Shown here: positions 24,068 through 32,436 of the stretch, piece after piece
Numbering within the stretch: the first letter of the stretch is position 1
Layout of the letters: each line of letters starts with the position of its first letter
DNA from: Clostridia bacterium
Lineage (GTDB): Bacteria > Bacillota > Clostridia > Oscillospirales > CAG-272
DNA length: 51,076 bases
Direction: 5' to 3'
Assembly (NCBI GenBank): GCA_017461475.1
Contig: JAFTXX010000017.1
Location: forward strand, 1 to 51,076
Program-made: the position numbers and the translations under genes
Notes under the pieces: model-generated
The model's database searches: none
Seen by the model: only the letters and a program-made list of their open reading frames with translations
Told to the model about the DNA's origin: nothing

Positions 24068-25465
24068 ATGTCTTTAATTAAAAAGATAACAAATTCCGAC
24101 AGACGTGTTTTAAACGTAATTATTGTCGGTTGCGGAAATGTCGGCGTAACGCTTGCCGACCGCCTTTCTGCCGAGGGGCATTATATTACGGTAATTGACA
24201 AAAGTCTTGATGCCGTGAAAAACGTGAGCGAAACCTATGACGTAATGGGCGTTGTAGGAAACGGCTCAAGTTATCGCATACTGATGGAAGCAGGAATAGA
24301 AAAAGCAGATCTTGTTATCGCGGTTACCGACAGTGACGAACTTAATCTGCTGTGCTGTACCATTGCCAAAAAGGTCGGTCACTGCGCGGCTATCGCCCGT
24401 GTTCGCACCCCCGACTATGCGGATGAACTTCCTTACTTACGTTCAAGGCTGGGAATCTCGATGATTATAAATCCCGAGCTTGAAGCGGCACGCGAAATTG
24501 CGCGACTGCTCCGTCTCCCCGGTGCTATCAGCATAAACTCTTTTGCAAGAGGGCATGTTGAGATGGTAAAATTCAAACTTCCCGAAAAATGCTCGCTTTG
24601 CGGCAAATCCATCATGCAAACGCATGATATTTTAAACGGTGTGCTGGTTTGCGGCGTTGAACGCGGCGATGACCTTACTATTCCCGGCGGTTCTTTTGTT
24701 TTTGAAGCGGGCGACATAGTTTCGTTTATCGCACCCGTAAGAAATACTCAACTCTTTTTTAAACGGATTTCCGTCGAGACAAAAGCGGTTTCAAACGCAA
24801 TGATAGTAGGCGGCGGCAGAATTGCTTATTACCTTGCAAAAATGCTGATTGACGAAGGCATTGATGTGAAGATAATTGAGTATGACGAAAAACGCTGCTC
24901 TTACCTTGCGGAAGAACTCAGCGATGCCATGATTTTCTGCGGCGACGGAACAAACGAAAATTTGCTTTTGGAATCAGGCATACGCGACACTGAGTCGTTT
25001 ATTCCGCTTACCAACATTGACGAGGAAAACATTCTCCTTACTCTTTACGCCAAGAAAACTACAGACGCAAAAGTAATAACCAAGATAGACCGCACAAATT
25101 TCCGCGATGTAATTGCGGGGCTTGACATGGACAGCGTTGTTTACCCGAGGTATATTACAACCGAATCTATAATCGCTTATGCACGTGCAAAGCACAATTC
25201 GCTAGGCAGCAGCAACATAGAAACGCTGTACCGTGTATTTGATGACCGCGCCGAAGCAATTGAGTTGCTCGTTGACCAAAGCGAAGTTGCCGACACTCCG
25301 CTTATGAAAATGCACCTTAAAAAAGACATGCTTATCGCAAGCATCAACCGCGGCGGCCGCGTGTTTATCCCCAGCGGTAACGACTGCCTTATGATGGGCG
25401 ACACGGTAATTATAGTTACCAAGCACACAGGCTTTGACGAAATCAGCGATATTCTCGCAAAGTGA
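24068..25465 (+). CDS. trkA: Trk system potassium uptake protein TrkA
   Basis: 465 residues, the cytoplasmic gating ring subunit of the Trk/Ktr channel. Two RCK repeats are visible, each with a nucleotide loop: VGCGNVGVTLADRL (about residue 20) and IVGGGRIAYYLAK (about residue 236). Each is followed by a TrkA_C domain (LVCGVERGDDLTIPGGS and MLIASINRGGRVFIPSG). It binds NAD(H)/ATP and controls TrkH. The gene starts 12 nt after the methyltransferase with ACGGAG, and is followed by trkH after 9 nt. Confidence 0.96.
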   Translation: MSLIKKITNSDRRVLNVIIVGCGNVGVTLADRLSAEGHYITVIDKSLDAVKNVSETYDVMGVVGNGSSYRILMEAGIEKADLVIAVTDSDELNLLCCTIAKKVGHCAAIARVRTPDYADELPYLRSRLGISMIINPELEAAREIARLLRLPGAISINSFARGHVEMVKFKLPEKCSLCGKSIMQTHDILNGVLVCGVERGDDLTIPGGSFVFEAGDIVSFIAPVRNTQLFFKRISVETKAVSNAMIVGGGRIAYYLAKMLIDEGIDVKIIEYDEKRCSYLAEELSDAMIFCGDGTNENLLLESGIRDTESFIPLTNIDEENILLTLYAKKTTDAKVITKIDRTNFRDVIAGLDMDSVVYPRYITTESIIAYARAKHNSLGSSNIETLYRVFDDRAEAIELLVDQSEVADTPLMKMHLKKDMLIASINRGGRVFIPSGNDCLMMGDTVIIVTKHTGFDEISDILAK

Positions 25466-25474
25466 CGGTGAAAC

Positions 25475-26929
25475 ATGAATTTTCGTATCATTTCATACAT
25501 TCTCGGATGGGTTCTCACCATTGAAAGCATTTTTCTGATAATGCCCTTTTTTGTGGGACTGTACTACGGCGAGAGCGCGGCGGTGTCTTTTCTAATCGGC
25601 GCACTTGTTGCTCTTGTTGTCGGTCTGCCGCTTATTATAAAAAAACCGAAAAACACCGTGTTTTTTGTCAAGGAAGGCTTTGTCGCCGTTGCGCTGTGTT
25701 GGATAGCACTCAGTATTTTCGGCGCTTTACCGTTTGTTTTCAGCGGTGAGATACCGAATTTTGTTGACGCACTGTTTGAAACGGTTTCGGGATTTACAAC
25801 AACGGGTTCGAGCATACTTTCGGATGTTGAAGCACTTTCACATGCTTCTATCTTTTGGAGAAGTTTTACCCACTGGATAGGCGGCATGGGTGTGCTTGTC
25901 TTTCTTCTCGCGATTTTGCCGCTTGCGGGCGGTTCACAGATGTATCTTATGCGCGCGGAAAGCCCCGGACCTTCGGTAAGCAAACTGGTTCCGAAAACAC
26001 AGTACACCGCTCTTATCCTTTACGGGCTTTATATCGTGCTTTCTTTAATACAGCTGTTGCTTTTAATAGCAGGCGGCATGCCCATGTTTGACGCGGTCAC
26101 AACTATGTTTGGCACGGCGGGAACGGGCGGATTCGGCATCAAAAACGACAGTATGGCAGGTTATTCGCCGTATATTCAATGGGTTGTTGCCATTTTCATG
26201 GTGCTGTTCGGTGTCAACTTCAATATATATTTTCTTTTGATGCTGCGCCGCTTCAAACAAGCATTCAAAAACGAAGAACTTCGCGCATATTTCGGAATAG
26301 TTTTGGCGGCTACGGTGCTGATTTTCTTTAATATCCATAGTGGCATCACAAATGCAGCCGATGATATACGCCATGCTTTCTTCCAGGTCGCTTCTATAAT
26401 AACTACAACCGGTTATGCAACCACCGACTTTGATTTGTGGCCTGCTTTTTCACAAGTTATTTTAGTGCTGATAATGTTCATCGGTGCATCTGCGGGAAGC
26501 ACGGGCGGCGGTATCAAAGTTTCACGTATTATGATACTTGCAAAACGCGCGAAGCAGGAAGTACAGCACTATCTGCATCCCAAACGTGTGACCAAAATAC
26601 ATTTTGAAGGCAAAGTCCTCGACAGTGAAGTAATTCACGCTACAAGCGCGTATCTTATAACGTACGTTTTTATCTTCGTCTCGTCGCTATTGCTTATCGC
26701 AATAGAGGGACATGACACGACCACCTGCTTCACCGCTGTTGCCGCAACGCTCAACAACATCGGTCCTGGTCTTTCAATGGTCGGTCCTACGCAAAACTTC
26801 GGTTTCTTTAACGGATTTTCAAAAATTGTACTGATTTTTGACATGCTCGTCGGCAGACTTGAACTCTTCCCTATGCTGATGCTGTTCAATCCGCGAATTT
26901 GGTTTTACAAAAGAAAAAAGAATATTTAA
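25475..26929 (+). CDS. trkH: Trk potassium uptake system membrane subunit TrkH
   Basis: 484 residues; four M1-P-M2 repeats of the SKT superfamily. The filter loops read TTTGSSIL, GTAGTGGFG, TTTGYATTDF and NNIGPGLS, each with the single conserved Gly that lines the pore. Forms the K+-conducting membrane part controlled by TrkA. Last gene of the run; no terminator hairpin is obvious, and the tRNA-region promoter begins 10 nt after its stop. Confidence 0.96.
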   Translation: MNFRIISYILGWVLTIESIFLIMPFFVGLYYGESAAVSFLIGALVALVVGLPLIIKKPKNTVFFVKEGFVAVALCWIALSIFGALPFVFSGEIPNFVDALFETVSGFTTTGSSILSDVEALSHASIFWRSFTHWIGGMGVLVFLLAILPLAGGSQMYLMRAESPGPSVSKLVPKTQYTALILYGLYIVLSLIQLLLLIAGGMPMFDAVTTMFGTAGTGGFGIKNDSMAGYSPYIQWVVAIFMVLFGVNFNIYFLLMLRRFKQAFKNEELRAYFGIVLAATVLIFFNIHSGITNAADDIRHAFFQVASIITTTGYATTDFDLWPAFSQVILVLIMFIGASAGSTGGGIKVSRIMILAKRAKQEVQHYLHPKRVTKIHFEGKVLDSEVIHATSAYLITYVFIFVSSLLLIAIEGHDTTTCFTAVAATLNNIGPGLSMVGPTQNFGFFNGFSKIVLIFDMLVGRLELFPMLMLFNPRIWFYKRKKNI

Positions 26930-26938
26930 AAAAACATC

Positions 26939-26967
26939 TTGCATTATTAAAACAGATATGATATAAT
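26939..26967 (+). promoter_or_regulatory. Promoter of the tRNA-Ser(CGA) region
   Basis: TTGCAT (26939-26944), 17-bp spacer, TATAAT (26962-26967). Downstream come a small hairpin (GGTCG/CGACC, 26973-26993), a degenerate tRNA and the intact tRNA. Confidence 0.78.
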
Positions 26968-27000
26968 ATATCGGTCGTGAGAGATTTGCGACCATTATAT

Positions 27001-27073
27001 GCAGAGGTATCGAGTGGTCATAACGTGGCTGACTCGAAATCAAGTGAAGTTATTGGAACTCTAACACCTCTCA
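27001..27073 (+). pseudogene. Degenerate tRNA-Ser(CGA)-like sequence
   Basis: Aligns by eye with the intact tRNA-Ser(CGA) 180 nt downstream: the shared core is GAGTGGTCATAACGtGGC and the anticodon loop CTCGAAA. Decay is clear. Only five of seven acceptor pairs form, the anticodon stem has two mismatches, the long serine variable arm is gone, and the T-loop reads TGGAACT instead of TTCGAAT. It keeps a near-consensus promoter, so it may still be transcribed. Confidence 0.65.
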
Positions 27074-27124
27074 AAGCCTTTATTTACGGGCTTTTTTGAA
27101 AAATTGAATATCATTGTTTTTAGC

Positions 27125-27172
27125 TGTTCCCAAAGGTTGTTCCCAAAGATTTGCAGCCTTTGGGGAACTGTT
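27125..27172. repeat. Integrase arm-type repeats left of tRNA-Ser(CGA)
   Basis: TGTTCCCAAAG occurs twice in direct orientation (27125-27135 and 27138-27148), exactly 13 bp apart, and once inverted and imperfect (CCTTTGGGGAACTG, up to 27171). Two inverted copies lie beyond the tRNA (27312-27343). Clustered short direct repeats around a tRNA next to a tyrosine recombinase are typical accessory (arm) binding sites. Confidence 0.6.
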
Positions 27173-27182
27173 AAACATATAA

Positions 27183-27271
27183 GGAGAAGTATCGAAGCGG
27201 TCATAACGGGGCGCACTCGAAATGCGTTTGCCTTAACGGGCACGTGGGTTCGAATCCCACCTTCTCCGCCA
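27183..27271 (+). tRNA. tRNA-Ser (anticodon CGA), with encoded CCA
   Basis: Acceptor GGAGAAG/CTTCTCC, discriminator G, encoded CCA at 27269-27271. The anticodon stem carries loop CTCGAAA, giving CGA, which reads UCG. A long class II variable arm (about GCCTTAACGGGC) and the T-arm GTGGGTTCGAATCCCAC are intact. The tRNA 3' half is a usual attachment site for integrative elements, and a recombinase remnant lies 72 nt downstream. Confidence 0.93.
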
Positions 27272-27311
27272 TTTTACGGGGTTTTTGCCAAGTGCAAGAA
27301 CCTCGTTTTTT

Positions 27312-27343
27312 CTTTGGGAACTCGCCCAAATCCTTTGGGAACT
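27312..27343. repeat. Integrase arm-type repeats right of tRNA-Ser(CGA)
   Basis: CTTTGGGAACT at 27312-27322 and 27333-27343, 21 bp apart, in the opposite orientation to the left-side copies. The second copy touches the recombinase remnant's stop codon. Confidence 0.6.
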
Positions 27344-27612
27344 CATAAATTTACAACTCCTGCAAGAGTGTTAAGTGATGACACTTTTGAATTTGCATCT
27401 AAATGGGAATATGTATTTGCTGTTGTTGAAAAATCGCTGTGTCCGAGCCATACCTGTATGTCCTTTAAGGTTATACCATTAGTTTTACCCTTATTTAACA
27501 GTAACGACACACAAGTGTGTCGGAGATCGTGAAATCGTATCTCTCGCAACTCATTTTTCTTTAATAAATGCTTGAACGCGTTGATTGCTCGAACGGGGCT
27601 TGTTTTTGCCTG
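27343..27612 (-). pseudogene. Tyrosine recombinase (integrase), C-terminal remnant
   Basis: About 89 codons remain, opening just after the stop of the lipoprotein gene with no proper start. The catalytic C-terminus is clear: an Arg/His box EIRFHDLRHTCVSLLL, then IQVWLGHSDFSTTANTYSHL with the active-site Tyr. The N-terminal arm-binding and core domains are missing. It points toward tRNA-Ser(CGA), as integrases of tRNA-targeting elements do. An integrated element was once here and lost most of its left end. Confidence 0.88.
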
Positions 27613-28179
27613 TCAAGCGTTTCCCGCTTGGACTTTCTCTGTTATATTAAATAGCTCAATCAATTCCTTTATTGCATCAATTGATATAAAGCAATCCTGA
27701 TTATCATGAGCATATATTCTTTCGCTCGACGCATAGTTAATATCAATCTTTGCACCATACATATCAGGGAGTCCGCTTGCTTTGCTGATATAGCCATTAT
27801 ATTGGGCAAAATCATATTTTGATATGATTTCCTGAAGACTTGTCATAAATGATGCATCCGCTGTGAAATCGTGTTCTTCTCCGGCACCTGCTCTGTCACG
27901 CCATTTGATTTTCGATTTAACAGCTCCATCTTCTAAAACAGCACTCAGCTTATAATTTCTTCCGTCAAGCTCGCTTTCTTCTTCTAAAACAATGGTATAA
28001 AGCGAGACCTCAAATTCAAAGCTGATTATTTCTGTTGATTCTATGACCTTCGGTGAATCCTCACCACTGTTATATGTTTTAACTCCACCGTCGATGTTGT
28101 CTGAATTACGGCGAGATAATCCACAGCCACAAAATCCCATAGTCATAAGTAAGATAATACTTGTTATAATTCGTGACAT
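27613..28179 (-). CDS. Putative lipoprotein, last gene of the ydj-like cluster
   Basis: 188 residues with an N-terminal hydrophobic segment ending MGFCGCGLS, a likely lipobox with Cys about residue 19, then a soluble domain of mixed charge (for example ELDGRNYKLSAVLEDGAVKS). I recognise no family. The start at 28179 follows GAGGGGTGGT; the longer frame to 28194 includes the binding site itself. It lies next to the integrase remnant, so its 3' end may mark the old element junction, though the protein looks complete. Confidence 0.6.
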   Translation of the reverse strand: MSRIITSIILLMTMGFCGCGLSRRNSDNIDGGVKTYNSGEDSPKVIESTEIISFEFEVSLYTIVLEEESELDGRNYKLSAVLEDGAVKSKIKWRDRAGAGEEHDFTADASFMTSLQEIISKYDFAQYNGYISKASGLPDMYGAKIDINYASSERIYAHDNQDCFISIDAIKELIELFNITEKVQAGNA

Positions 28180-28206
28180 ATTACCACCCCTCAAGTTATT
28201 GCTTAT

Positions 28207-28293
28207 TTATTCTTCTGCACTCATATATGTAAGGTTGCCCGACTCATTTATTACGCCGATAGAATGAAATAGCCATTTACCAATATAGTTCAT
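28207..28293 (-). pseudogene. Truncated 28-aa paralogue of the 151-aa protein at 31835-32290
   Basis: The frame reads MNYIGKWLFHSIGVINES then GNLTYMSAEE and stops. It matches position by position the first 28 residues of the 151-residue protein 3.5 kb upstream (MDHIGTWVFHSIGAMNDKDE). It keeps a start codon close behind the SPFH gene, preceded by ATTGGAGGTGCC. Either a broken copy or a real micro-protein; loss of about 120 residues favours a broken copy. Confidence 0.65.
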
Positions 28294-28309
28294 AACGGCA
28301 CCTCCAATA

Positions 28310-29638
28310 TTATTGCTTATCGCTTTCATCAAAAACATCTCCGCACTCAGGGCAGAACTTTGGTGGATTCATTGGATCTTCGGGTGTCCAACCACACTTA
28401 TCGCACTTATATAAAGGTGCTCCTGCAGGTTTGGGGCTTCCGCAGTTCTGGCAGAACTTACCCGTGTTCGCCGTACCGCATCCGCACTGCCAGCCCATTG
28501 CAGGGCTCGGCTGCGGCTTTCCGCAATTCTCGCAGAATTTTCCACTGTTATGCGTTCCGCACTCACAGTTCCAGGTGGGTTTTCCGGGTACTGCCGTCCC
28601 TGCCGGCTGGCTCACCATGGTATCCTGAACATTGTTGGCACCCTGCATAAATCCTGCCATTCCGCCCATCATATTTCCTGCCATACCCATGCCCATAAAT
28701 CCTGCCATTGCGCCGTTTTCATTTGCAGCAGCAGTATTCATAGCCTGAGCAGTTGCACCTGCCAAATGACCTCTCATCATATTAGCATCTCTGCCCATAG
28801 CAGCGCTTCTCTGATATTCAGTAATTCTTGCTTCGTCTTCTTCAGTTGCATTAACGGAAGATACTCCAAACTCAACGATTTCAACACCGCGTCTGTCTCT
28901 CCATTTAGAAGATAAAAGCTCATTAAGCTCGTCTGCAAGCTGCATTGTATATGCAGGAATTGCACCGTAATAGATATTGTTCTGTGAAATCTTGAACATT
29001 GCAGGCTGAAGTGCGGTAAGTAGCTCAGACTTTAACTGTCCGTCAATTTCATCACGCATAAATGCATTTTCCACATTTGCGCATACGTTGGTATAGAAAA
29101 GCATAGGATTTATAATTCTGTAAGAATACTCACCATGGCAACGGATTTTAATATCAAGAGGAAATCCAATTGCCTGATCCATAATCCTGAAAGGAATAGG
29201 AGAAGGTGTACCGTACTTATTTCCCATAATTTCTTTTGTATTAAAATAGTAAACTCTCTGGTCCTTTGCAGGTTCACCACCAAAGGTAAAACGCTTGCCA
29301 ACCTCTTGGAAGCTCTTTTTAATATTTTCACCGAGTCCGCCATAGAAAAGGCTTGGCTCAGTGCCCGTGTCGTAAACAAATTCGCCCGGCTCTGCACAAA
29401 GCTCTACAACCTTGCCCGATTCTACAATCATCATACATTGTCCGTCATTGACATTGATAATTGATCCGTTTGAAATAATGTTATCTGTGCCTTTTTTGTT
29501 AGAGGAGCGACCGCCTGCTTTTTTCTCTCCCTTTACCACAAGGGTGTCAGCATCTAAGCTCTCACAATAGAAATAATCTCTCCAGGAGTCTGCGAGTACC
29601 CCCGATAATGCTCCAATACCTGCTTTTAATAATCCCAT
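28310..29638 (-). CDS. SPFH domain protein with zinc ribbons (YdjI/'virion core protein' type)
   Basis: 442 residues. The first ~300 are the SPFH 'virion core' domain of the Bacillus YdjI family (FYCESLDADTLVVKGEKK, VESGKVVELCAEPGEFVYD, FNTKEIMGNKYGTPSPIPFR). A Met/Gly-rich linker follows (MAGFMGMGMAGNMMGG), then three zinc ribbons near the C-terminus with paired Cys (CECGTHNSGKFCENCG; CGCGTANTGKFCQNCG; CDKCGW...CPEC). Known: B. subtilis YdjI helps place the phage-shock protein PspA at the membrane. It lies 3 nt after a lipoprotein gene in a long minus-strand cluster that also holds YdjG- and YdjH-like genes. Confidence 0.9.
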   Translation of the reverse strand: MGLLKAGIGALSGVLADSWRDYFYCESLDADTLVVKGEKKAGGRSSNKKGTDNIISNGSIINVNDGQCMMIVESGKVVELCAEPGEFVYDTGTEPSLFYGGLGENIKKSFQEVGKRFTFGGEPAKDQRVYYFNTKEIMGNKYGTPSPIPFRIMDQAIGFPLDIKIRCHGEYSYRIINPMLFYTNVCANVENAFMRDEIDGQLKSELLTALQPAMFKISQNNIYYGAIPAYTMQLADELNELLSSKWRDRRGVEIVEFGVSSVNATEEDEARITEYQRSAAMGRDANMMRGHLAGATAQAMNTAAANENGAMAGFMGMGMAGNMMGGMAGFMQGANNVQDTMVSQPAGTAVPGKPTWNCECGTHNSGKFCENCGKPQPSPAMGWQCGCGTANTGKFCQNCGSPKPAGAPLYKCDKCGWTPEDPMNPPKFCPECGDVFDESDKQ

Positions 29639-29641
29639 AAT

Positions 29642-30232
29642 TTATTCTCCCTCCTGAACATATAAATTTTCATCCATTACTGAATAATCTGTAATATCCC
29701 ACACGTCGGGATTTGGAACAAGCTTTCCGTCTCCACCGATTTGCGGCGAAAACTTATGCCCACTCAAATTCTGCTCTGTGCTGATTTCGATGTTTGAATG
29801 TAAATCAGACAAGTTACATTTAACAGTAAATGCCTCACCATTATATATGGTGTGAACTTCGCCTGTATCAAGAGTTGTTATATCAACATCCTCTTTGTAT
29901 CTCGGCACGATTAAGTACCATTCGTCGCCTTCAAAATCAAAATGCTGAATTTTATCGACGGATTCATCCGAAAGACTTTCAAACACACCTTTCACATAGT
30001 TATCCCTGAAATCCATTCTGTCGCCATATCCTAAAAATGCCACAGCAAACATCGGCTGACCGTCATAATTATCAAAGTCAAAGACATTTGCATATATGCT
30101 TCTGTAATCCGAGTCCTTATAGACCATACCTGTTTTGTCAAGCACCTGTGGTTTTACCGACGAGCACCCAAAGAGTGATGCGATCATCGTGATAATAGCC
30201 ATTATTTTCATAATACTTTTTATCATCCTCAT
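29642..30232 (-). CDS. Putative lipoprotein
   Basis: 196 residues; signal peptide ending MIASLFGCSS (lipobox Cys about residue 23), then a soluble domain with alternating strands (MFAVAFLGYGDRMDFRDN, DEWYLIVPRYKEDVDI). Family not recognised. Start at 30232 chosen for the GGGGTGATTTT site; an upstream ATG at 30271 would overlap the previous gene by 35 nt. It sits between the DUF3298-type lipoprotein and the SPFH protein, with 3-5 nt gaps, so expression is coupled. Confidence 0.65.
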   Translation of the reverse strand: MRMIKSIMKIMAIITMIASLFGCSSVKPQVLDKTGMVYKDSDYRSIYANVFDFDNYDGQPMFAVAFLGYGDRMDFRDNYVKGVFESLSDESVDKIQHFDFEGDEWYLIVPRYKEDVDITTLDTGEVHTIYNGEAFTVKCNLSDLHSNIEISTEQNLSGHKFSPQIGGDGKLVPNPDVWDITDYSVMDENLYVQEGE

Positions 30233-30236
30233 AAAA

Positions 30237-31769
30237 TCACCCCGCATATAAAAGTTCTTCGAAGCATTCATCTTCAGGAATACCGTTAACCATTATCGGC
30301 CAATTGGATGCGTCGATATTGAGCCTTACAATTCCGCCGTTTTCTGTTTTTAAGTCAACATAGCTCTTTCCGTCTGTCTGATATGGCGTAAGTGATGTAC
30401 CGGCAGGAAGCTCTGCTTTTTCCAGTTCAGGCAGAAGCTCTGCTTCAAGAGGTATTGCTGTTTTTACATCGTGACCGTAATTAAATGTATATGCATCATC
30501 TGTCATTTCAGGCTTTCCGTCTTTTTCGCTTAGCTTATAGGTTGCCGTAGCTCCACGTGTTCCCAATATTTCAAATCTTGTTTCAAGTCTTAGAAATTCA
30601 GGATTATTGAATGCCTGTTTATAGGTGGTTCCTTCTTCAAAGTCTTCCTCTATATACTCATAATCAACTTCTGTGCCGGAAAGCTCATGGATAATCTTGT
30701 TAGTATTACCGTTTATATCCCAAGTACAGAACATATGGTAGTCATTGTCCGATGAAGCGTCGGAATAAATATAGTTTTTATCACCAATATGTGCTAAATA
30801 AACATCAAAATCATAAGCATAGTTGATTTCATCAGTAAAGGTTCTACCGTTTACCGTAACTGAAAGCATATTGTATGAGCCATATTGATCCAATGAAGTA
30901 TCTATTTCTATGTAGTCCTGTTTATCATCATTTTCATTTAAGTCATAATCAATTTTTTGTCGCATTGGAAGTGTCATTACATAATTTTCAGGAGATTCCA
31001 TATACGCTTGATTAAACATATCCGGATATTCATCAAACCAGATTCTTGCTGATAATGTTCCTACAGAAAATGCTGCAATTTCGTATGGACTGAACCAGAA
31101 GGTTATGCCCTGATAATCTATCGTCCATGTAAATTCATCTTCCTTATATTTGCTGAAAGTATCTTTCAAATCAAAAAATGCCACATCCGGATATTTTTCA
31201 GTTATTTTCTTTTCTAAAATAGAAGGCAGTTCTTTTGTATCCGTCAAAACATCTGAAAGTTGAACCTTTTCTCCCGTGTCCGAGTTATAGTTTTTTCCGT
31301 TTACAAAATAATCAGGATGGACTCCGCCGGTGTACTTTTCTATACCTTCCAGAAAACTTACAATATGATTGTCTGCTCTTTGCAGATAAACCTTAGCGTC
31401 TGCCTGACAATATACAGGGTTATATTCTTCACCCTCCATCTCGGCGGCTAACGGTGTAAATTCATACATAAGCGCCTTTGCATCGGTCAGGCTTTCTTCA
31501 TTATACTTATCGAAAGCAGCCGAAAGAGACGGATATGCTTTGCTGTATTCATCAGAAAGTCTGAGCTTTTGCCATTTTACGCTTGTGATAACATTATTTT
31601 CGTGCCATTCTTCTATATTGGTATCACCAATCATCACATCAACAAATGTGCTGATATTTTCCGGTTTTGGATTTTCCTTTACATTTCCGGGATTACTGTT
31701 TGAGCACCCTGCAAAAGTTATAATCATACAAACAGTGATGAAAATAAAAATCATTTTTTTATGTAACAT
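30237..31769 (-). CDS. Lipoprotein with DUF4163/DUF3298 (RsiV/PdaC-type) domains
   Basis: 510 residues. Lipobox ITFAGCS near residue 21. The middle holds a PdaC/RsiV-like pair: a DUF4163 region (residues about 90-170, YKY-type with GGVHPDYFVNGKNYNSDTG) and a DUF3298 region (ITFWFSPYEIAAFSVG). A second half of about 250 residues is of unknown type. Known: RsiV, the anti-sigma factor of lysozyme response, uses this module to bind lysozyme. A role as envelope sensor or lysozyme-binding protein is an inference. Start at 31769 is 8 nt after AAAGGAG. Confidence 0.78.
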   Translation of the reverse strand: MLHKKMIFIFITVCMIITFAGCSNSNPGNVKENPKPENISTFVDVMIGDTNIEEWHENNVITSVKWQKLRLSDEYSKAYPSLSAAFDKYNEESLTDAKALMYEFTPLAAEMEGEEYNPVYCQADAKVYLQRADNHIVSFLEGIEKYTGGVHPDYFVNGKNYNSDTGEKVQLSDVLTDTKELPSILEKKITEKYPDVAFFDLKDTFSKYKEDEFTWTIDYQGITFWFSPYEIAAFSVGTLSARIWFDEYPDMFNQAYMESPENYVMTLPMRQKIDYDLNENDDKQDYIEIDTSLDQYGSYNMLSVTVNGRTFTDEINYAYDFDVYLAHIGDKNYIYSDASSDNDYHMFCTWDINGNTNKIIHELSGTEVDYEYIEEDFEEGTTYKQAFNNPEFLRLETRFEILGTRGATATYKLSEKDGKPEMTDDAYTFNYGHDVKTAIPLEAELLPELEKAELPAGTSLTPYQTDGKSYVDLKTENGGIVRLNIDASNWPIMVNGIPEDECFEELLYAG

Positions 31770-31834
31770 TTTCATCTCTCCTTTCATGGCTTATGCTTTT
31801 AATTTATATTTCTTACGCCCAGGGGTCTTCTGAT

Positions 31835-32290
31835 TCAGGCTTTTACAAACCGAGTAGAAGCAACGGTAAAGTAACCGTCCTTATCTATCGCCTTTACCCA
31901 ACCGTCCACTTTCTCCCCAAAGACCTCGCCTTCGATGCCCGTGTCGTACCACAGCTCACCATCTCGCTCCTCCCAGGCCAGAGGGCGTTCAGCCATCATG
32001 CCACCCAACAGGGTGATCACTCCGGCGGACACGGCTTTATCGACTTCTTCTTGGGACACGCCCTCGGGCAGTGGCGAGAGCAGATAGAGCTTGCCGTCCT
32101 CACAGATCTTGACCTGCATACCAACCATTTTCTTCCGTTCCTTCATTTCATCCGCAACGGCTTCCTCATCTGTCTCGTCCACATAGGGCATTGGAGAGTT
32201 CAGATAGTCTTCCGCGCTGAGATACACCAGCTCATCTTTGTCGTTCATGGCTCCGATGGAGTGAAAGACCCATGTTCCGATATGATCCAT
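31835..32290 (-). CDS. Uncharacterised 151-aa protein (GTWVFHSIG family)
   Basis: No signal peptide or membrane segment. The N-terminus MDHIGTWVFHSIGAMNDKDE is shared with the 28-residue fragment at 28207-28293. The middle is acidic and helical (DETDEEAVADEMKERKK); the end has GELWYDTGIEGEVFGEKVDG. The opening 'GTW.fhsIg' resembles a lipocalin-like strand. GAGGAGG precedes the start. Codon use is GC-rich, like the next two lipoprotein genes and unlike the surrounding AT-rich genes, so this block was probably acquired together. Confidence 0.65.
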   Translation of the reverse strand: MDHIGTWVFHSIGAMNDKDELVYLSAEDYLNSPMPYVDETDEEAVADEMKERKKMVGMQVKICEDGKLYLLSPLPEGVSQEEVDKAVSAGVITLLGGMMAERPLAWEERDGELWYDTGIEGEVFGEKVDGWVKAIDKDGYFTVASTRFVKA

Positions 32291-32344
32291 ACCATTTCCT
32301 CCTCATGTTTTATTTGATTGCTTTGCAACTCCGGGATAAAAGTT

Positions 32345-32405
32345 CTTCTCAAAGCACTCTGCCTGTGCGGAGTGCTTTGAGAAGAAGGGAGCCGAAGCTC
32401 CCTTC
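32345..32405. terminator. Two stacked hairpins downstream of the 459-aa lipoprotein gene
   Basis: CTTCTCAAAGCACTC (32345-32359) pairs with GAGTGCTTTGAGAAG (32370-32384); next to it GAAGGGAGC-CGAA-GCTCCCTTC (32384-32405). No long T-run follows on the minus strand, so it may attenuate or stabilise mRNA rather than stop all transcription into the next genes. Confidence 0.55.
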
Positions 32406-32436
32406 GACCGGGTTATGGGTTTCGCACGAGGATGCG

